64,000 nt of DNA, taken from positions 310,001 to 374,000 of the forward strand of contig WNDS01000001.1 in NCBI GenBank assembly GCA_009912235.1, read 5' to 3'. Under the pieces are notes generated by a model. The model did not search any database and was not told the DNA's origin. It worked only from the letters and a program-made list of their open reading frames with translations. Within the stretch, counting starts at the first letter, position 1, and the number at the start of each line of letters is the position of its first letter. Below are positions 43,557-52,496 of this stretch, piece after piece. The translations under genes were made by a program, and so were the position numbers. This stretch comes from Stenotrophomonas maltophilia. Lineage in GTDB: Bacteria > Pseudomonadota > Gammaproteobacteria > Xanthomonadales > Xanthomonadaceae.

Positions 43557-44348
43557 TCAGGCTGGGTGCTGCCGCATGAATGCTTCGATGATCGCCGCGA
43601 GCCGCGCCGGATGCTGTGCCATCGGGAAATGCCCGCATTCGTTGATCACCGCCAGCACCGCCTCCGGGTGCCACGCCAGGAATGTCCGCGTCATGGCCTC
43701 GGCATCTAGCCTTGGGTCGCGGTCACCCACCACGACCAGGAAGCGCGTGGCCACGTCGCGCATCTCCCCGGAGAAGTCCGTTTCCACCAGCATCCGCAGG
43801 TAGCCGAGCGCTGCCTCGGCCTCCACCACCGCGCGGTGGCGTCGCACACGCGCGGCCACCCACGAAGCCGGCATGCCGCCGGAAACATGGGCCAGCAGCC
43901 GTGCCAGCGCATCGTCGTCATGGACGGTGCTGGCAAAGAACGCCTGCATGTCCGCCGGCAGCCGGTTGCCCGCCGCTGAAACGGGGCGCAACGCCACCGC
44001 CCCCAGCAGGCGCCCGGGTATGTCTACCGCCAGACGCTGCGTCAGCATGCCGGTCATTGAGTGGCCGATCACATGGAAGCGCTGCCAACCAAGGTGGTCT
44101 GCCAGCGCGATGCAGTCAGCGGCGATCTGCTGCACGCTGCAGCCCAGCGGCAGCCCGCGCGAACGGCCGTAGCCACGCAGGTCCATCAGTACATAGGAAA
44201 ACGCCTGGGTGTCCAGGTGTGGCAGCAGCGCATCGTAACTGCTGTGGTCGCACAGCCAGTCGTGCAGTACCAGCACGCGAATGGGCCCGTGCCCGTGGCG
44301 GGCATGGCCAGGCAGCAATGCAGCAGGCGAGGTGGGAACGTCTTTCAT
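43557..44348 (-). CDS. Alpha/beta hydrolase
   Basis: A 263-residue soluble hydrolase. I start at 44348 (MKDVPTSPAALLPG), with GGAG 7 bases upstream. The fold shows VLVLHDWLCDHSSYDALLPH (His-Asp oxyanion variant), the nucleophile elbow VIGHSMTGMLTQ (about Ser100) and the final His in NECGHFPMAQHPARL. It resembles the hydrolase at 3437 in size and layout. A hairpin lies in its 5' untranslated region. Substrate unknown. Confidence 0.85.
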   Translation of the reverse strand: MKDVPTSPAALLPGHARHGHGPIRVLVLHDWLCDHSSYDALLPHLDTQAFSYVLMDLRGYGRSRGLPLGCSVQQIAADCIALADHLGWQRFHVIGHSMTGMLTQRLAVDIPGRLLGAVALRPVSAAGNRLPADMQAFFASTVHDDDALARLLAHVSGGMPASWVAARVRRHRAVVEAEAALGYLRMLVETDFSGEMRDVATRFLVVVGDRDPRLDAEAMTRTFLAWHPEAVLAVINECGHFPMAQHPARLAAIIEAFMRQHPA

Positions 44349-44386
44349 CAATGGCTCCAGAGCAGATGCAGGGGAACCGAAACGGA

Positions 44387-44414
44387 ACGCCCCCGCGGCG
44401 AACCGCAGGGGCGT
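44387..44414 (-). promoter_or_regulatory. Hairpin in leader of hydrolase gene
   Basis: ACGCCCCCGCGG-CGAA-CCGCAGGGGCGT, a 12-bp stem with one mismatch and a CGAA tetraloop, ends 38 bp upstream of the hydrolase ATG on its strand and is followed there by TTCCGTTTCGG. It may attenuate that gene or terminate transcription coming from upstream. Confidence 0.4.
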
Positions 44415-44531
44415 CATGAAAGCCCGGGCATGCTATCAAGCCGCGGCCACAAGGTAAATGCCACGCAACCATGGCTGCCGGCAGCCGTTCCGTGCATGAT
44501 GCGGAACGACCCTCAGAAGGCGCATTCCTGG

Positions 44532-46029
44532 ATGAAATCACTTCTTGGCTTGAACACCCTGTTCGCGGGCATCGTTGCAGCGGGCATGGGCTACAGCCCG
44601 GGCACCGATCACCATCGTGCCGCTGCCACAGTCGGTCACGCCCGCCACCGGCAGCGTGCAGTTCCGTACGGCAACGGTCACCGCCAGTGCGGATGCCCCC
44701 AAGGCAACGGCCATGCTCGATGCCACGCTGTCGGCGCTGAAGATCGGCACGGGGCCCGCGCGCGGCGGTGCAGAGACAGTCAGCATCCAGCTGCAGCGCG
44801 TGGACGACGCGGCGCTGGGCGAGGAAGGCTACCGTCTGGCCATCGGCGATGGCATCCAGCTGAGCGCACGTACCGATATCGGCCTGCTGCACGGGGTGCA
44901 GAGCCTACGCCAGCTGCTGCCGGCACAGCCGCAGCCGCACTACCAGCTCGAACGCCGGGTGATCACCGATACCCCGGCCTACGCGTGGCGCGGGGTATCG
45001 CTGGACGTGGCGCGCAGTTTCCTGCCGGTGGCCTACCTGGAGCGGCATATCGACCGCATGGCGCTGTTCAAGCTCAACCGCCTGCACCTGCACCTGAGCG
45101 ATGACCAGGGCTGGCGCGTGCAGATCAAGGCCTACCCGCGCCTGACCGAAGTCGGCGGCCGCAGCGCGGTGGAGGGCGGCCGCGCCGGCTTCTACACCCA
45201 GGACGAACTGAAGCACCTGGTGGCCTATGCGCAGGCGCGCGGCATCACCATCGTGCCGGAGATCGACATGCCCGGCCACGTGCAGGCGGCGCTGGCGTCG
45301 TACAACACGCTGGCCTGCGACAACGTCAGCAACCTGGCACCGTATGCCGGCGTGGAAGTGGGCTTCAGCGTGCTGTGCCTGGAAAAGCCCGAGGTGATCT
45401 ACCCGTTCGTGCGCAGCGTGCTGGAAGAGGTGCTGGCCATCTTCCCCTCGCAGGAAATCCATATCGGCGGCGATGAGATCAAGCATCCGCTGTACGCCGA
45501 TTTCGTGACCCGCGCGGCGGCCATGGTCGACGCGATGGGGCGCACGCCCATCGTCTGGGAAGAGGGATCGGTGGCGACGATGAAACCGAACGCCATGCTG
45601 CAGCTGTGGAACGATGACTACGCGATCGGCGCGGCTGTTGCCAAGGGCCACCCGCTGGTGCTGTCGCCGTGTTCCTTCCTGTACTTCGACCACGGCAACC
45701 ACGCCGGCCAGCCGGGCGCGGACTGGTGCACCAAGGAGGGCGTGCCGTTGAAGCGCGCCTATGCGTTCGATCCCACACCGTTCAAGACCGCCGTAGGCGT
45801 GGAAGCGGCGCTGTGGACCGAGTTCGTGCACACCGACGCCGACACCGATGCACGCCTGTGGCCGCGCCTGGCGGCGGTGGCAGAGGTGTCCTGGAGCCCG
45901 GCGGGGCAGCGCGACTACGCCGGTTTCGTGCAGCGTTTGGGCGCGCTGCGCCCGCAGCTGGATGCGCTGAGCGTGCACTACTACCCCGAACCCGACTTGG
46001 GCTGGCAGGCGCGGCCGGCGGCGCACTGA
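44532..46029 (+). pseudogene. Secreted GH20 beta-N-acetylhexosaminidase, signal peptide out of frame
   Basis: The catalytic body (frame from 44575) is complete: GH20b domain ITIVPLPQSVTPATGSVQF, then the TIM barrel with WRGVSLDVARSFLPVAYLER, HLSDDQGWRVQIKAYPRL, the catalytic pair in IHIGGDEIKHP (about residue 299) and VEAALWTEFVHTD. A signal peptide, MKSLLGLNTLFAGIVAAGMG, starts at 44532 but in a frame one base away; a 1- or 2-base indel near 44595-44615 separates them. As written the enzyme would not be exported. GH20 enzymes release terminal GlcNAc from chito-oligosaccharides or glycans; TonB receptor and transporter genes lie next to it. Confidence 0.85.
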
Positions 46030-46049
46030 CCCACGCCCGCCACAACGCA

Positions 46050-46073
46050 GACGCCGCCCCGAAAGGCGGCGTC
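46050..46073. terminator. Bidirectional terminator
   Basis: GACGCCGCC-CCGAAA-GGCGGCGTC, a perfect 9-bp stem with A-rich loop, lies between the converging GH20 (ends 46029) and TonB receptor (ends 46126) genes. Confidence 0.75.
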
Positions 46074-46125
46074 ATTCTGCAGCACCGGTGGCGGCGACCA
46101 GCAAGGCCGCCACCGTTCAACCGCC

Positions 46126-48804
46126 TCAGTAGTCGAAGCGCACCCGCAGGCCCACCGTGCGCGGGTCGTTCCAGTAGGCGCGGATGAAGCCGCCACCATC
46201 GTCGGCCCAGTTCTTGGTCATCTTGTCGGTGGCGTTGAGCACGTAAAGCTCGGCACGCCAGAACGAGGGCGACTGCAGGCTCAGGCTGGCATCGACCTTG
46301 GCATAGGCCTTCTGCGCATCGGAAATGTGCGGGTTGTCGAGGTTGCGCAGGGTGAAGTACATCTTGTCCTGCCACTTCACGTTCACCCACGGCACCAGCT
46401 CGTAGCCGTTACCCAGCTTGAAGGTGTGCGAAATGTTGACGCCGGCCGTGAACTTGGGCGTCATCGGCAGGTGGTGGCCGGTGATGTCGTACACCTGGCG
46501 CCCAGCCAGGGTCGGGTCGGTGCCGGCGTAGGGCTCGGGGCAGGGCACCGCACCGAACTCCTCGCGCACGCCGCAGTTCCATTCATCGCTGTAGCTGGGG
46601 TAATCCTTGATGCGGCTGTTGATGTAGTAGAAGAACGCGCCGATGCGGGTGTTGTCGGTGGGCAGGTAATCCAGTTCCACTTCCAGGCCCGGAATGTTCA
46701 CCGTGCCCACGTTCACCGTCTGCCACTTCTTCACCACGTCGCAGGTCGGGTCGAAGTCGGGGCAGGGCTCCTTTACGTGCACCTTGGCCGCGTAGAAATC
46801 GCCGGTGACCTGCATGTCCTTGTAGCGGCTGTAGAACGCGGTCACCGACAGGCTCAGCCGCTTGTCCAGCAGCAGGCCCTTGTAGCCGATCTCGAAGTTG
46901 GTGATGGTTTCCGGCTTGTACGGGAAGAAGCTGTACTGCGGGCCGGCTGGCCCTTCCAGACAGTCCTTGCCACCACAGATGTCGTCCTTGTCGCCGAAGC
47001 CGCCGGCCTTGTAGCCGGTGGACAGCGAGGTGAACAGGATCTCATCGTCGGACAGCTCCTTGGTCAGGCCAAGGCGCCAGGTCACCTTGCGCCACGCCTG
47101 CGAGTTGGCATTTTCTGCCGGCGGCCCCCACAGCGAGTACGCGCCGGTGCCGGCATACGGGCCCATGCCTTCGGTCAGGTCACGCCCGTTGTGCGGCCGG
47201 AAGCCCGGCTCGCCCGGCTCGCCCGGGGTGCCCGGGTTGTACAGGCCGTTGTAGTACGCCGGCAGCGAGCCGTCCCAGTCGCCGAACACCTGGCCGCCGC
47301 GGTCGGTCTTTTCATCGCGGCTGAAGCGCGCACCCACGGTCGCCTTCCAGGTCGGTGCGAAGTTCCAGTCGGCCTGCGAGAACACCGCCTTGGCGTCGAT
47401 CTGCCGGTTCGGCTGGTGGTAGTACTGGCTGATCGGGAAGCCGTACGGCGCGTTTACCAGCAGTTCCTGCGCGTAGTTGATCGCGTTCTTCTCGTGCATC
47501 CAGAACAGGCCGGACACCAGGCTGAAGCGCTCGCCCTGGTGCTTGAACTGCAGTTCGTGCACGAACGATTTGTACTTGGAATCCACGGTGATCGAGGTGT
47601 TGTCACGGATCGGCCAGACGCCCCAGTCGCCATCGGCGGACACCGGCAGCGCGGCGGTCACCTGCGAGGGAATCACGTGGTAGCCGCCATCGTCATCGGC
47701 AATCTGCGAACGCTTCTGCGTGGCGAAGGCCGCGCTGTACTCGATGCTGTTGGCATCGTTGAGGAACCAGTTCAGGTTCGAGCGCACCGTATCGATGGAC
47801 ATATCCGTGCGGCCGGGCACGTTGATCTTTACGTCCCACTTGCCGCCCGGGCAGGCGAACCGCGTGCCGGCAGCCTGGTCGCAGTCCTTCATCGCCACCT
47901 GGCCGGCACCGGAATTCTGGAACTTCTCGTAGGACAGCAGCCATTCCACGTTGTCGGTGAAGGCGTAGCGCCCGCCGATGCGCCCGGCCCACTCGTCACG
48001 GTTGTAGTAGTAGTCCTTGCGCGAGACCTTGCGGTTGCGGCGCTGGTCGACATCCGGAATGCCATCGGCGAAGAAGCCGCGCTCGGGAATGTCGATATCG
48101 GTGAAGTCCTGCTGCTGGTCGATCCAGCCATCGCGCTGCACCTTGGTGGCCGACACGCGCAGGGCGAAGCGCTCGTTCACCGCGAAGTTCTGGATCAGGT
48201 TCACCTGGCGCAGGTTGTAGCTGCCCACTTCCAGTTCGGTGCTGCCGAAGGTGGAATCGAAGCGCGGCTTGGCCGGGATGATGTTGATGCTGCCGCCGGT
48301 CGAGTTGCGCCCGAACAGCGTGCCCTGCGGGCCGCGCAGCACTTCCACCTGGTCCACGTCGAACATCAGTGCCAGCGCACACTGCGGGCGCGGCGAGTAC
48401 AGGCCGGCCACGTGCAGGCCCACCGCCGGGTCGCCGATCTCGGTGAAGTTGTTCGCGCCGATGCCACGGATGCTGACCTGCACGCCCGAATCCGGCCCGG
48501 AGGCGATCTGCAGGTTGGGCATGGTGCCCGACAGGCCGCGTACATCGCGGATGCCTTCGCGGGTCAACGCTTCCTGGGTCACGGCAGTCACCGTCACCGG
48601 TGTCTTCAGCAGGTCCGATTCCACGCGGGTGGCCGACACGTGCACCGTATCGAGGGTGGCGTGGGTCGGTGCCTTGGTGTCCGGCGCAGGCGCGTCGGCC
48701 GCGCTGGACTGTGCCAGCACCGGCACGGCGCTGCAGCTGAGCAGGACCGCTGCCACCGCCGCGGCAACGCCGGTCGGTCGAACAGCGCTGGGATGCTTCT
48801 TCAT
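46126..48804 (-). CDS. TonB-dependent receptor of the amino-sugar locus
   Basis: An 892-residue outer-membrane receptor, intact. MKKHPSAVRPTGVAAAVAAV opens a signal peptide cut after VLAQS. There is no STN domain. The plug shows the TonB box region (TLDTVHVSATRVESDLLKTP), GSINIIPAKPRFDSTFGS and the barrel ends NDPRTVGLRVRFDY with terminal aromatic Tyr. FecA/CirA-like receptors of this size often take up oligosaccharides in Xanthomonads. Neighbours are GH20 (converging), an MFS transporter, a sugar kinase and a ROK regulator, so chito-oligosaccharides are the most likely cargo. It follows the MFS gene after 66 bp. Confidence 0.9.
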   Translation of the reverse strand: MKKHPSAVRPTGVAAAVAAVLLSCSAVPVLAQSSAADAPAPDTKAPTHATLDTVHVSATRVESDLLKTPVTVTAVTQEALTREGIRDVRGLSGTMPNLQIASGPDSGVQVSIRGIGANNFTEIGDPAVGLHVAGLYSPRPQCALALMFDVDQVEVLRGPQGTLFGRNSTGGSINIIPAKPRFDSTFGSTELEVGSYNLRQVNLIQNFAVNERFALRVSATKVQRDGWIDQQQDFTDIDIPERGFFADGIPDVDQRRNRKVSRKDYYYNRDEWAGRIGGRYAFTDNVEWLLSYEKFQNSGAGQVAMKDCDQAAGTRFACPGGKWDVKINVPGRTDMSIDTVRSNLNWFLNDANSIEYSAAFATQKRSQIADDDGGYHVIPSQVTAALPVSADGDWGVWPIRDNTSITVDSKYKSFVHELQFKHQGERFSLVSGLFWMHEKNAINYAQELLVNAPYGFPISQYYHQPNRQIDAKAVFSQADWNFAPTWKATVGARFSRDEKTDRGGQVFGDWDGSLPAYYNGLYNPGTPGEPGEPGFRPHNGRDLTEGMGPYAGTGAYSLWGPPAENANSQAWRKVTWRLGLTKELSDDEILFTSLSTGYKAGGFGDKDDICGGKDCLEGPAGPQYSFFPYKPETITNFEIGYKGLLLDKRLSLSVTAFYSRYKDMQVTGDFYAAKVHVKEPCPDFDPTCDVVKKWQTVNVGTVNIPGLEVELDYLPTDNTRIGAFFYYINSRIKDYPSYSDEWNCGVREEFGAVPCPEPYAGTDPTLAGRQVYDITGHHLPMTPKFTAGVNISHTFKLGNGYELVPWVNVKWQDKMYFTLRNLDNPHISDAQKAYAKVDASLSLQSPSFWRAELYVLNATDKMTKNWADDGGGFIRAYWNDPRTVGLRVRFDY

Positions 48805-48870
48805 CGTTGGCTCCTGGTTGTAGGACGACGCGGGCACGCGACCCGTGCAGTGGCTGGTGCGGGTGCCCGA

Positions 48871-50088
48871 TCAGGGCGAGGCGGGGGACTTTTTCGAGGC
48901 GTACACGGTCTGGTTGCGCACCAGTGGCCGGGCCCAGGCGCAGACGCTGAGGATGTAGAGCAGCGGAATGAACACCAGCGACAGCGCGGCGCGCAGGCCG
49001 AGGTGGTCGCCGACGATGCCGATCAGCAGCGGCACCACCGCGCCGCCGAGGATGCCGCTGCACAGGATTCCGGAGAACGCACCGTGGTGCTCGCGCACGG
49101 AATTGAGCGCCAGCGAGAAGATCACCGAGAACATGACCGACAGGAAGAAGCCGGCGGCGGGGAAGGCGGCCAGCGAGACCGGCGCGCTGCCGAACAGCGC
49201 CAGCGCCAGGCAGCCCAGCGCCAGCACCGAGAACAGTGCCAGTACGTGGCGCGAATCGAGCAGCTTCAGCAGGCCCAGCCCGGTCAGGCAGCCCAGCGAC
49301 ATCAGGCCCCAGAAGCGGCTGACCGCCAGCGCGCCCTCACCGGTGGCCGACACGCCGTGGTAGCTGTGCAGGAACTGCGACATCCAGTTGGCCAGCGACT
49401 GCTCGGTGCCCACGTAGGCCACGATGGCCAGGAAGAACAGCCGCACATCACGGCGGCGCAGCAGGCCCAGGTAGGCGGCGCGGCTGCCGGTGCGCTCATC
49501 GTCCTTCAGTTCCACCCGCGGCAGCGGCTGGCGCTGGTTCAACACGGCCAGCAGCACGAAGGCGGCGGCGAAGAACCAGTAGAACGCCAGCCACGCCAGC
49601 GGCTGGCCGTTCACGCCGGGGCGCTGCATGTAGTAGCGGAACACCAGCGGGCTGACGAACGAGGCCAGCCCGAACACCAGCTGCGCCATCACCGAGAAGA
49701 ACGCGAAATGCTGCTCGCCGCCGGCGGTACGCATCAGCGGGTTGATCACCACCTGCAGCAGCGCCATGCCCAGCCCGATCACGAACAGGCCGGCCACCAC
49801 CGAGAGGTAGCCGGGCATCAGCGCGATAGCCAGCGCACCGGCGATGTTCAGCGCAAACGCGGTGAACAGGGTGAAGCGGGTGCCACGTACCTCGATCAGC
49901 ATGCCGCCGGGAATCGAGATCAGGCCATACGCCAGGAAGAACGAGAACGGCATGAAGCCGGCCATCGTCAGGCTCAGCTGGAAGTCCTAGATGGCGATCG
50001 GCATCAACGGCCCGATCAGGTTGGTGATGAAGGAGATCGCGAACGAGATCAGGAGGATGTAGCTGATGATCAACGGCCGATGCGGCAT
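48871..50088 (-). pseudogene. FucP-type MFS sugar transporter with amber codon 34
   Basis: Reconstructed 405-residue inner-membrane transporter. It starts MPHRPLIISYILLISFAIS (GGAGG 7 bases upstream). Codon 34 is TAG (49987-49989); CAG gives MPIAIQDFQLSLTMAGFM, the expected end of helix 1. After it the sequence is intact: AYGLISIPGGMLIEVRGTRF, TAGGEQHFAFFSVMAQLVFG and about twelve membrane segments, the pattern of FucP/NagP-like symporters. On the + strand the stop comes from CCTAG where CCTGG is expected. Located between the kinase (15 bp) and the TonB receptor (66 bp). It would import GlcNAc or a related sugar. Confidence 0.85.
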
Positions 50089-50103
50089 GGTCGGGCCTCC
50101 AGG

Positions 50104-51050
50104 TCAGGAAGAGGACTGCAGGCAGTGGGCCAGCTCGCCCGCTGCGATGCGCTTGCGCGGGAAGCGCAGCAGGATGGCCGCGGCGGTACGGCAGCCGGCG
50201 GCCAGCGCGTCGTGCAGCCCGGCACCCTGCAGGCAGGCGGCCAGGTAGCCGGTGTTGAAGCTGTCGCCGGCACCGACCGTATCGAAGATGCCGCTGGCCA
50301 CGTCGCTCGCATGGTGCTGGCGCGTGCCGTCCACCTGGCCCAGCGCCCCGGCCGGGCCCAGCTTCACGATCAGGCGCGCGCCCGGTCGCAGCAGCTGCGA
50401 CACGCGCTGCACCGCTTCGTCCAGGTCCTGGCTGCGGGCGATGCTTATCACTTCCAGCTCGTTCACCATCAGGTGGTCGCAGTGGGCAAGCCACGCCTCC
50501 ACCTCGTCACGCACCTGCGGCGTCCAGCCCTCCGGCGGCCAGCCGGTGTCCAGCGCGATCTGGTAGCCCTTGCCGGCCGCATCGGCCAGCAGTGCGCTGT
50601 ACTCGGCACGCAGGCCCGGCAGCAGGAACGGGGCGGTGAACAGGGCGATGCTGCCCGGTGCGGCCGGGGCAGGTGGCCACGCACGAAGGCGGGTGACAGC
50701 TGCTGCAGGTGGCCGCAGCTGGTGAAGAAGGTGCGCTCGCCATCGTGGTGCAGCAGGCCCACCGACATGGTGGTATCGCTGGGGCAGGTCTGCAGCTCCA
50801 CGCTGATGCCCGCCAGCTGCAGCTGCAGCCACTGCGCCAGGTCGTCCTCGCCGATGGCGCCGATCAGGCGCGGGCTGAGGCCGAGGTGGCGTGCGGCCAG
50901 GGCGGAATTGGCCGCCGAGCCGCCGGCGCGCAGCTCGCTGCGCGGCATCAGCTGCTCGGTACCGTGGCGGGGCCAGGCGTCCAGCGTACCCAGAACCAGG
51001 TCCACGCTGACATCGCCAATGATGCTGAACTGCGGCTGATCGTTGCTCAT
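50104..51050 (-). pseudogene. PfkB-family sugar kinase, frameshifted
   Basis: Reconstructed ~315-residue kinase. The first frame begins MSNDQPQFSIIGDVSVDLVL and holds the substrate-binding lid (RAGGSAANSALAARHLGLSP) to FVRGHLPRP. One C is missing from a C-run near 50666-50672, after which the correct sequence continues in another frame: GSIALFTAPFLLPGLRAEYS and the PfkB signature with catalytic Asp, DTVGAGDSFNTGYLAACLQG. PfkB kinases phosphorylate hexoses, ribose or amino sugars. Between the ROK regulator (61 bp) and the MFS gene. Confidence 0.82.
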
Positions 51051-51089
51051 GGCGGCGACTATAGGCACCGCCTTTTGAGCATGTCAATA

Positions 51090-51110
51090 CATACAGCCAG
51101 TGTAAGTATA
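51090..51110. promoter_or_regulatory. Candidate ROK-regulator site (1)
   Basis: CATAC-AGCCAGTGTAA-GTATA, an imperfect inverted repeat with an 11-base spacer in an AT-rich patch, lies at the upstream edge of the kinase-MFS-receptor genes, just past the ROK stop. AT-rich inverted repeats with similar spacing bind NagC/Mlc proteins. A related site lies at 52399-52419. Confidence 0.35.
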
Positions 51111-51111
51111 T

Positions 51112-52362
51112 TTAAATCCGACGACCGCCTGCCGCCTGGCGATGGCCTAGCAGCTGCGCCGCATGCGCCTCCAGCGTGTCATCCCGGTGGGCCGCATCCA
51201 GCCGTGGCGAGAGCAGTTCGTGGATCGGCAGCACCGCCGCACCCAGCAGCGAGCAGTCCTCTTCGCGCTGCGAGATCAGGATGCGCGGCAGCTCCGGCGC
51301 CGGCCGCCCGCGTACCGAGCGGTGCAGCGGCTGCGCCAGCTCCACCAGCCGCTGTACCAGCTTCTGGGGCGCCGAGCCGCCAATCACGATGGTCTGCGGG
51401 TCCAGCAGGTTCTCGATCATGCACACCGCATCGCGCAGCCGCAGCGCCGCCTGCGCGCACCACTGCTGCAGCGGGGCATCGTCCGGATCATCCAGCCGCG
51501 CGCGCAGGTCGGTCGCACGGATCTGCCCGTCGTCCACGCCCAGCGCTTCGGCCAGTGAATGCAGCGACAGGTAGCGCTCCAGGCAGCCCTGGTTGCCGCA
51601 GTAGCAGGGCGTTCCGCCGGGCACCACCGGCACATGGCCGATTTCCGTGGCGTTGCCATCGGCGCCGCGGTAGGTGTTGCGGCCCACGATCAGCGAGCCC
51701 CCCAGGCCGGTGCTCAGGTGCAGGTAGAAGAAGGTGTCCAGCTGGCTGGCCACGCCGTACAGGGTTTCGCCCAGTGCGCCGGCCACGCTGTCCACGCTGT
51801 GGAACAGCGGCAGGCCGGTTGCCTCCTGCAGCTGGTCGAGGATGGACAGGTCCTTCCAGCCTTCCAGCGCGGTCGGGCCGACGAAGCTCAGTTCGGTATC
51901 GCCCAGCGGGCCGGGCAGGGCCACGCCGATGCCCCACAGCCGTGCACTGGCCTGGCGGCGCAGCGTGGCCACCAGTTCCAGCAGGCCGGCCAGCAGTTGC
52001 GCGCGGTCACAGCCCTGCAACTGCACGTCGCACCGTGCATTGATGCTGCCCACCAGGTTCACCAGCGCGCCCGAGGCGCGGCCCGGTTCCACGCTGATGC
52101 CGATCGACTGGCCCGCTTCCGGGTTGATCTCGAAGGCGATCGGCGGCTGCCCGCGCGATTTCAGGTCCTTCTGCCGGCGCGAGACGATCAGGCCGATCGA
52201 CTCCAGCTCGTTGGTGATGTTGGCCACGGTCTGCGGGCTGAGCGAGACCTTTTCCTGGATGTCCTTGCGCGAAGCCGCGCCGTGCTGGCGGATGAAATCC
52301 AGCACGAGACGGCGGTTGTAAGGGGCGCTGGATTGCTGGGTGGCGCCGCGGCCAAGGTTCAT
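51112..52362 (-). CDS. ROK-family regulator, NagC/Mlc type
   Basis: A 416-residue repressor. The N-terminal winged helix-turn-helix is PYNRRLVLDFIRQHGAASRK and SLSPQTVANITNELESIGLI (about 14-55). The ROK domain follows with the zinc site CYCGNQGCLERYL (about 258-270), GHVPVVPGG and an ATP-site-like GIGVALPGPLG. The length matches NagC/Mlc. It precedes the kinase, MFS and receptor genes on the same strand and is divergent from GH9, so it probably controls the whole amino-sugar locus in response to a sugar phosphate or free sugar. Confidence 0.9.
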   Translation of the reverse strand: MNLGRGATQQSSAPYNRRLVLDFIRQHGAASRKDIQEKVSLSPQTVANITNELESIGLIVSRRQKDLKSRGQPPIAFEINPEAGQSIGISVEPGRASGALVNLVGSINARCDVQLQGCDRAQLLAGLLELVATLRRQASARLWGIGVALPGPLGDTELSFVGPTALEGWKDLSILDQLQEATGLPLFHSVDSVAGALGETLYGVASQLDTFFYLHLSTGLGGSLIVGRNTYRGADGNATEIGHVPVVPGGTPCYCGNQGCLERYLSLHSLAEALGVDDGQIRATDLRARLDDPDDAPLQQWCAQAALRLRDAVCMIENLLDPQTIVIGGSAPQKLVQRLVELAQPLHRSVRGRPAPELPRILISQREEDCSLLGAAVLPIHELLSPRLDAAHRDDTLEAHAAQLLGHRQAAGGRRI

Positions 52363-52398
52363 AGGCGTTGAAACCGGTTGTACGGGGGGAGGGCGGAA

Positions 52399-52419
52399 GT
52401 ATGTCCGGACTATTCATAC
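52399..52419. promoter_or_regulatory. Candidate ROK-regulator site (2)
   Basis: GTATG-TCCGGACTATT-CATAC (spacer 11) is an inverted repeat in the 134-bp divergent promoter between the ROK gene and GH9. It uses the same GTAT/ATAC half-sites as the element at 51090-51110 with their order reversed. CTAGGC ... GCCTAG (52455-52477) is another inverted repeat closer to GH9. Confidence 0.4.
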
Positions 52420-52496
52420 ATCCATGTGAAGTATTTGTTGACCGACAGCGACAGCTAGGCTAGGTTGCGAGGCCTAGTCTATCCGGAACCAAGCAC

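Noticed and set aside
46327..51039. 1570-residue open frame on the + strand
   Set aside because: Lies antisense to the TonB receptor, MFS and kinase genes; composition is low-complexity His/Gln/Gly/Arg and it spans several real genes.
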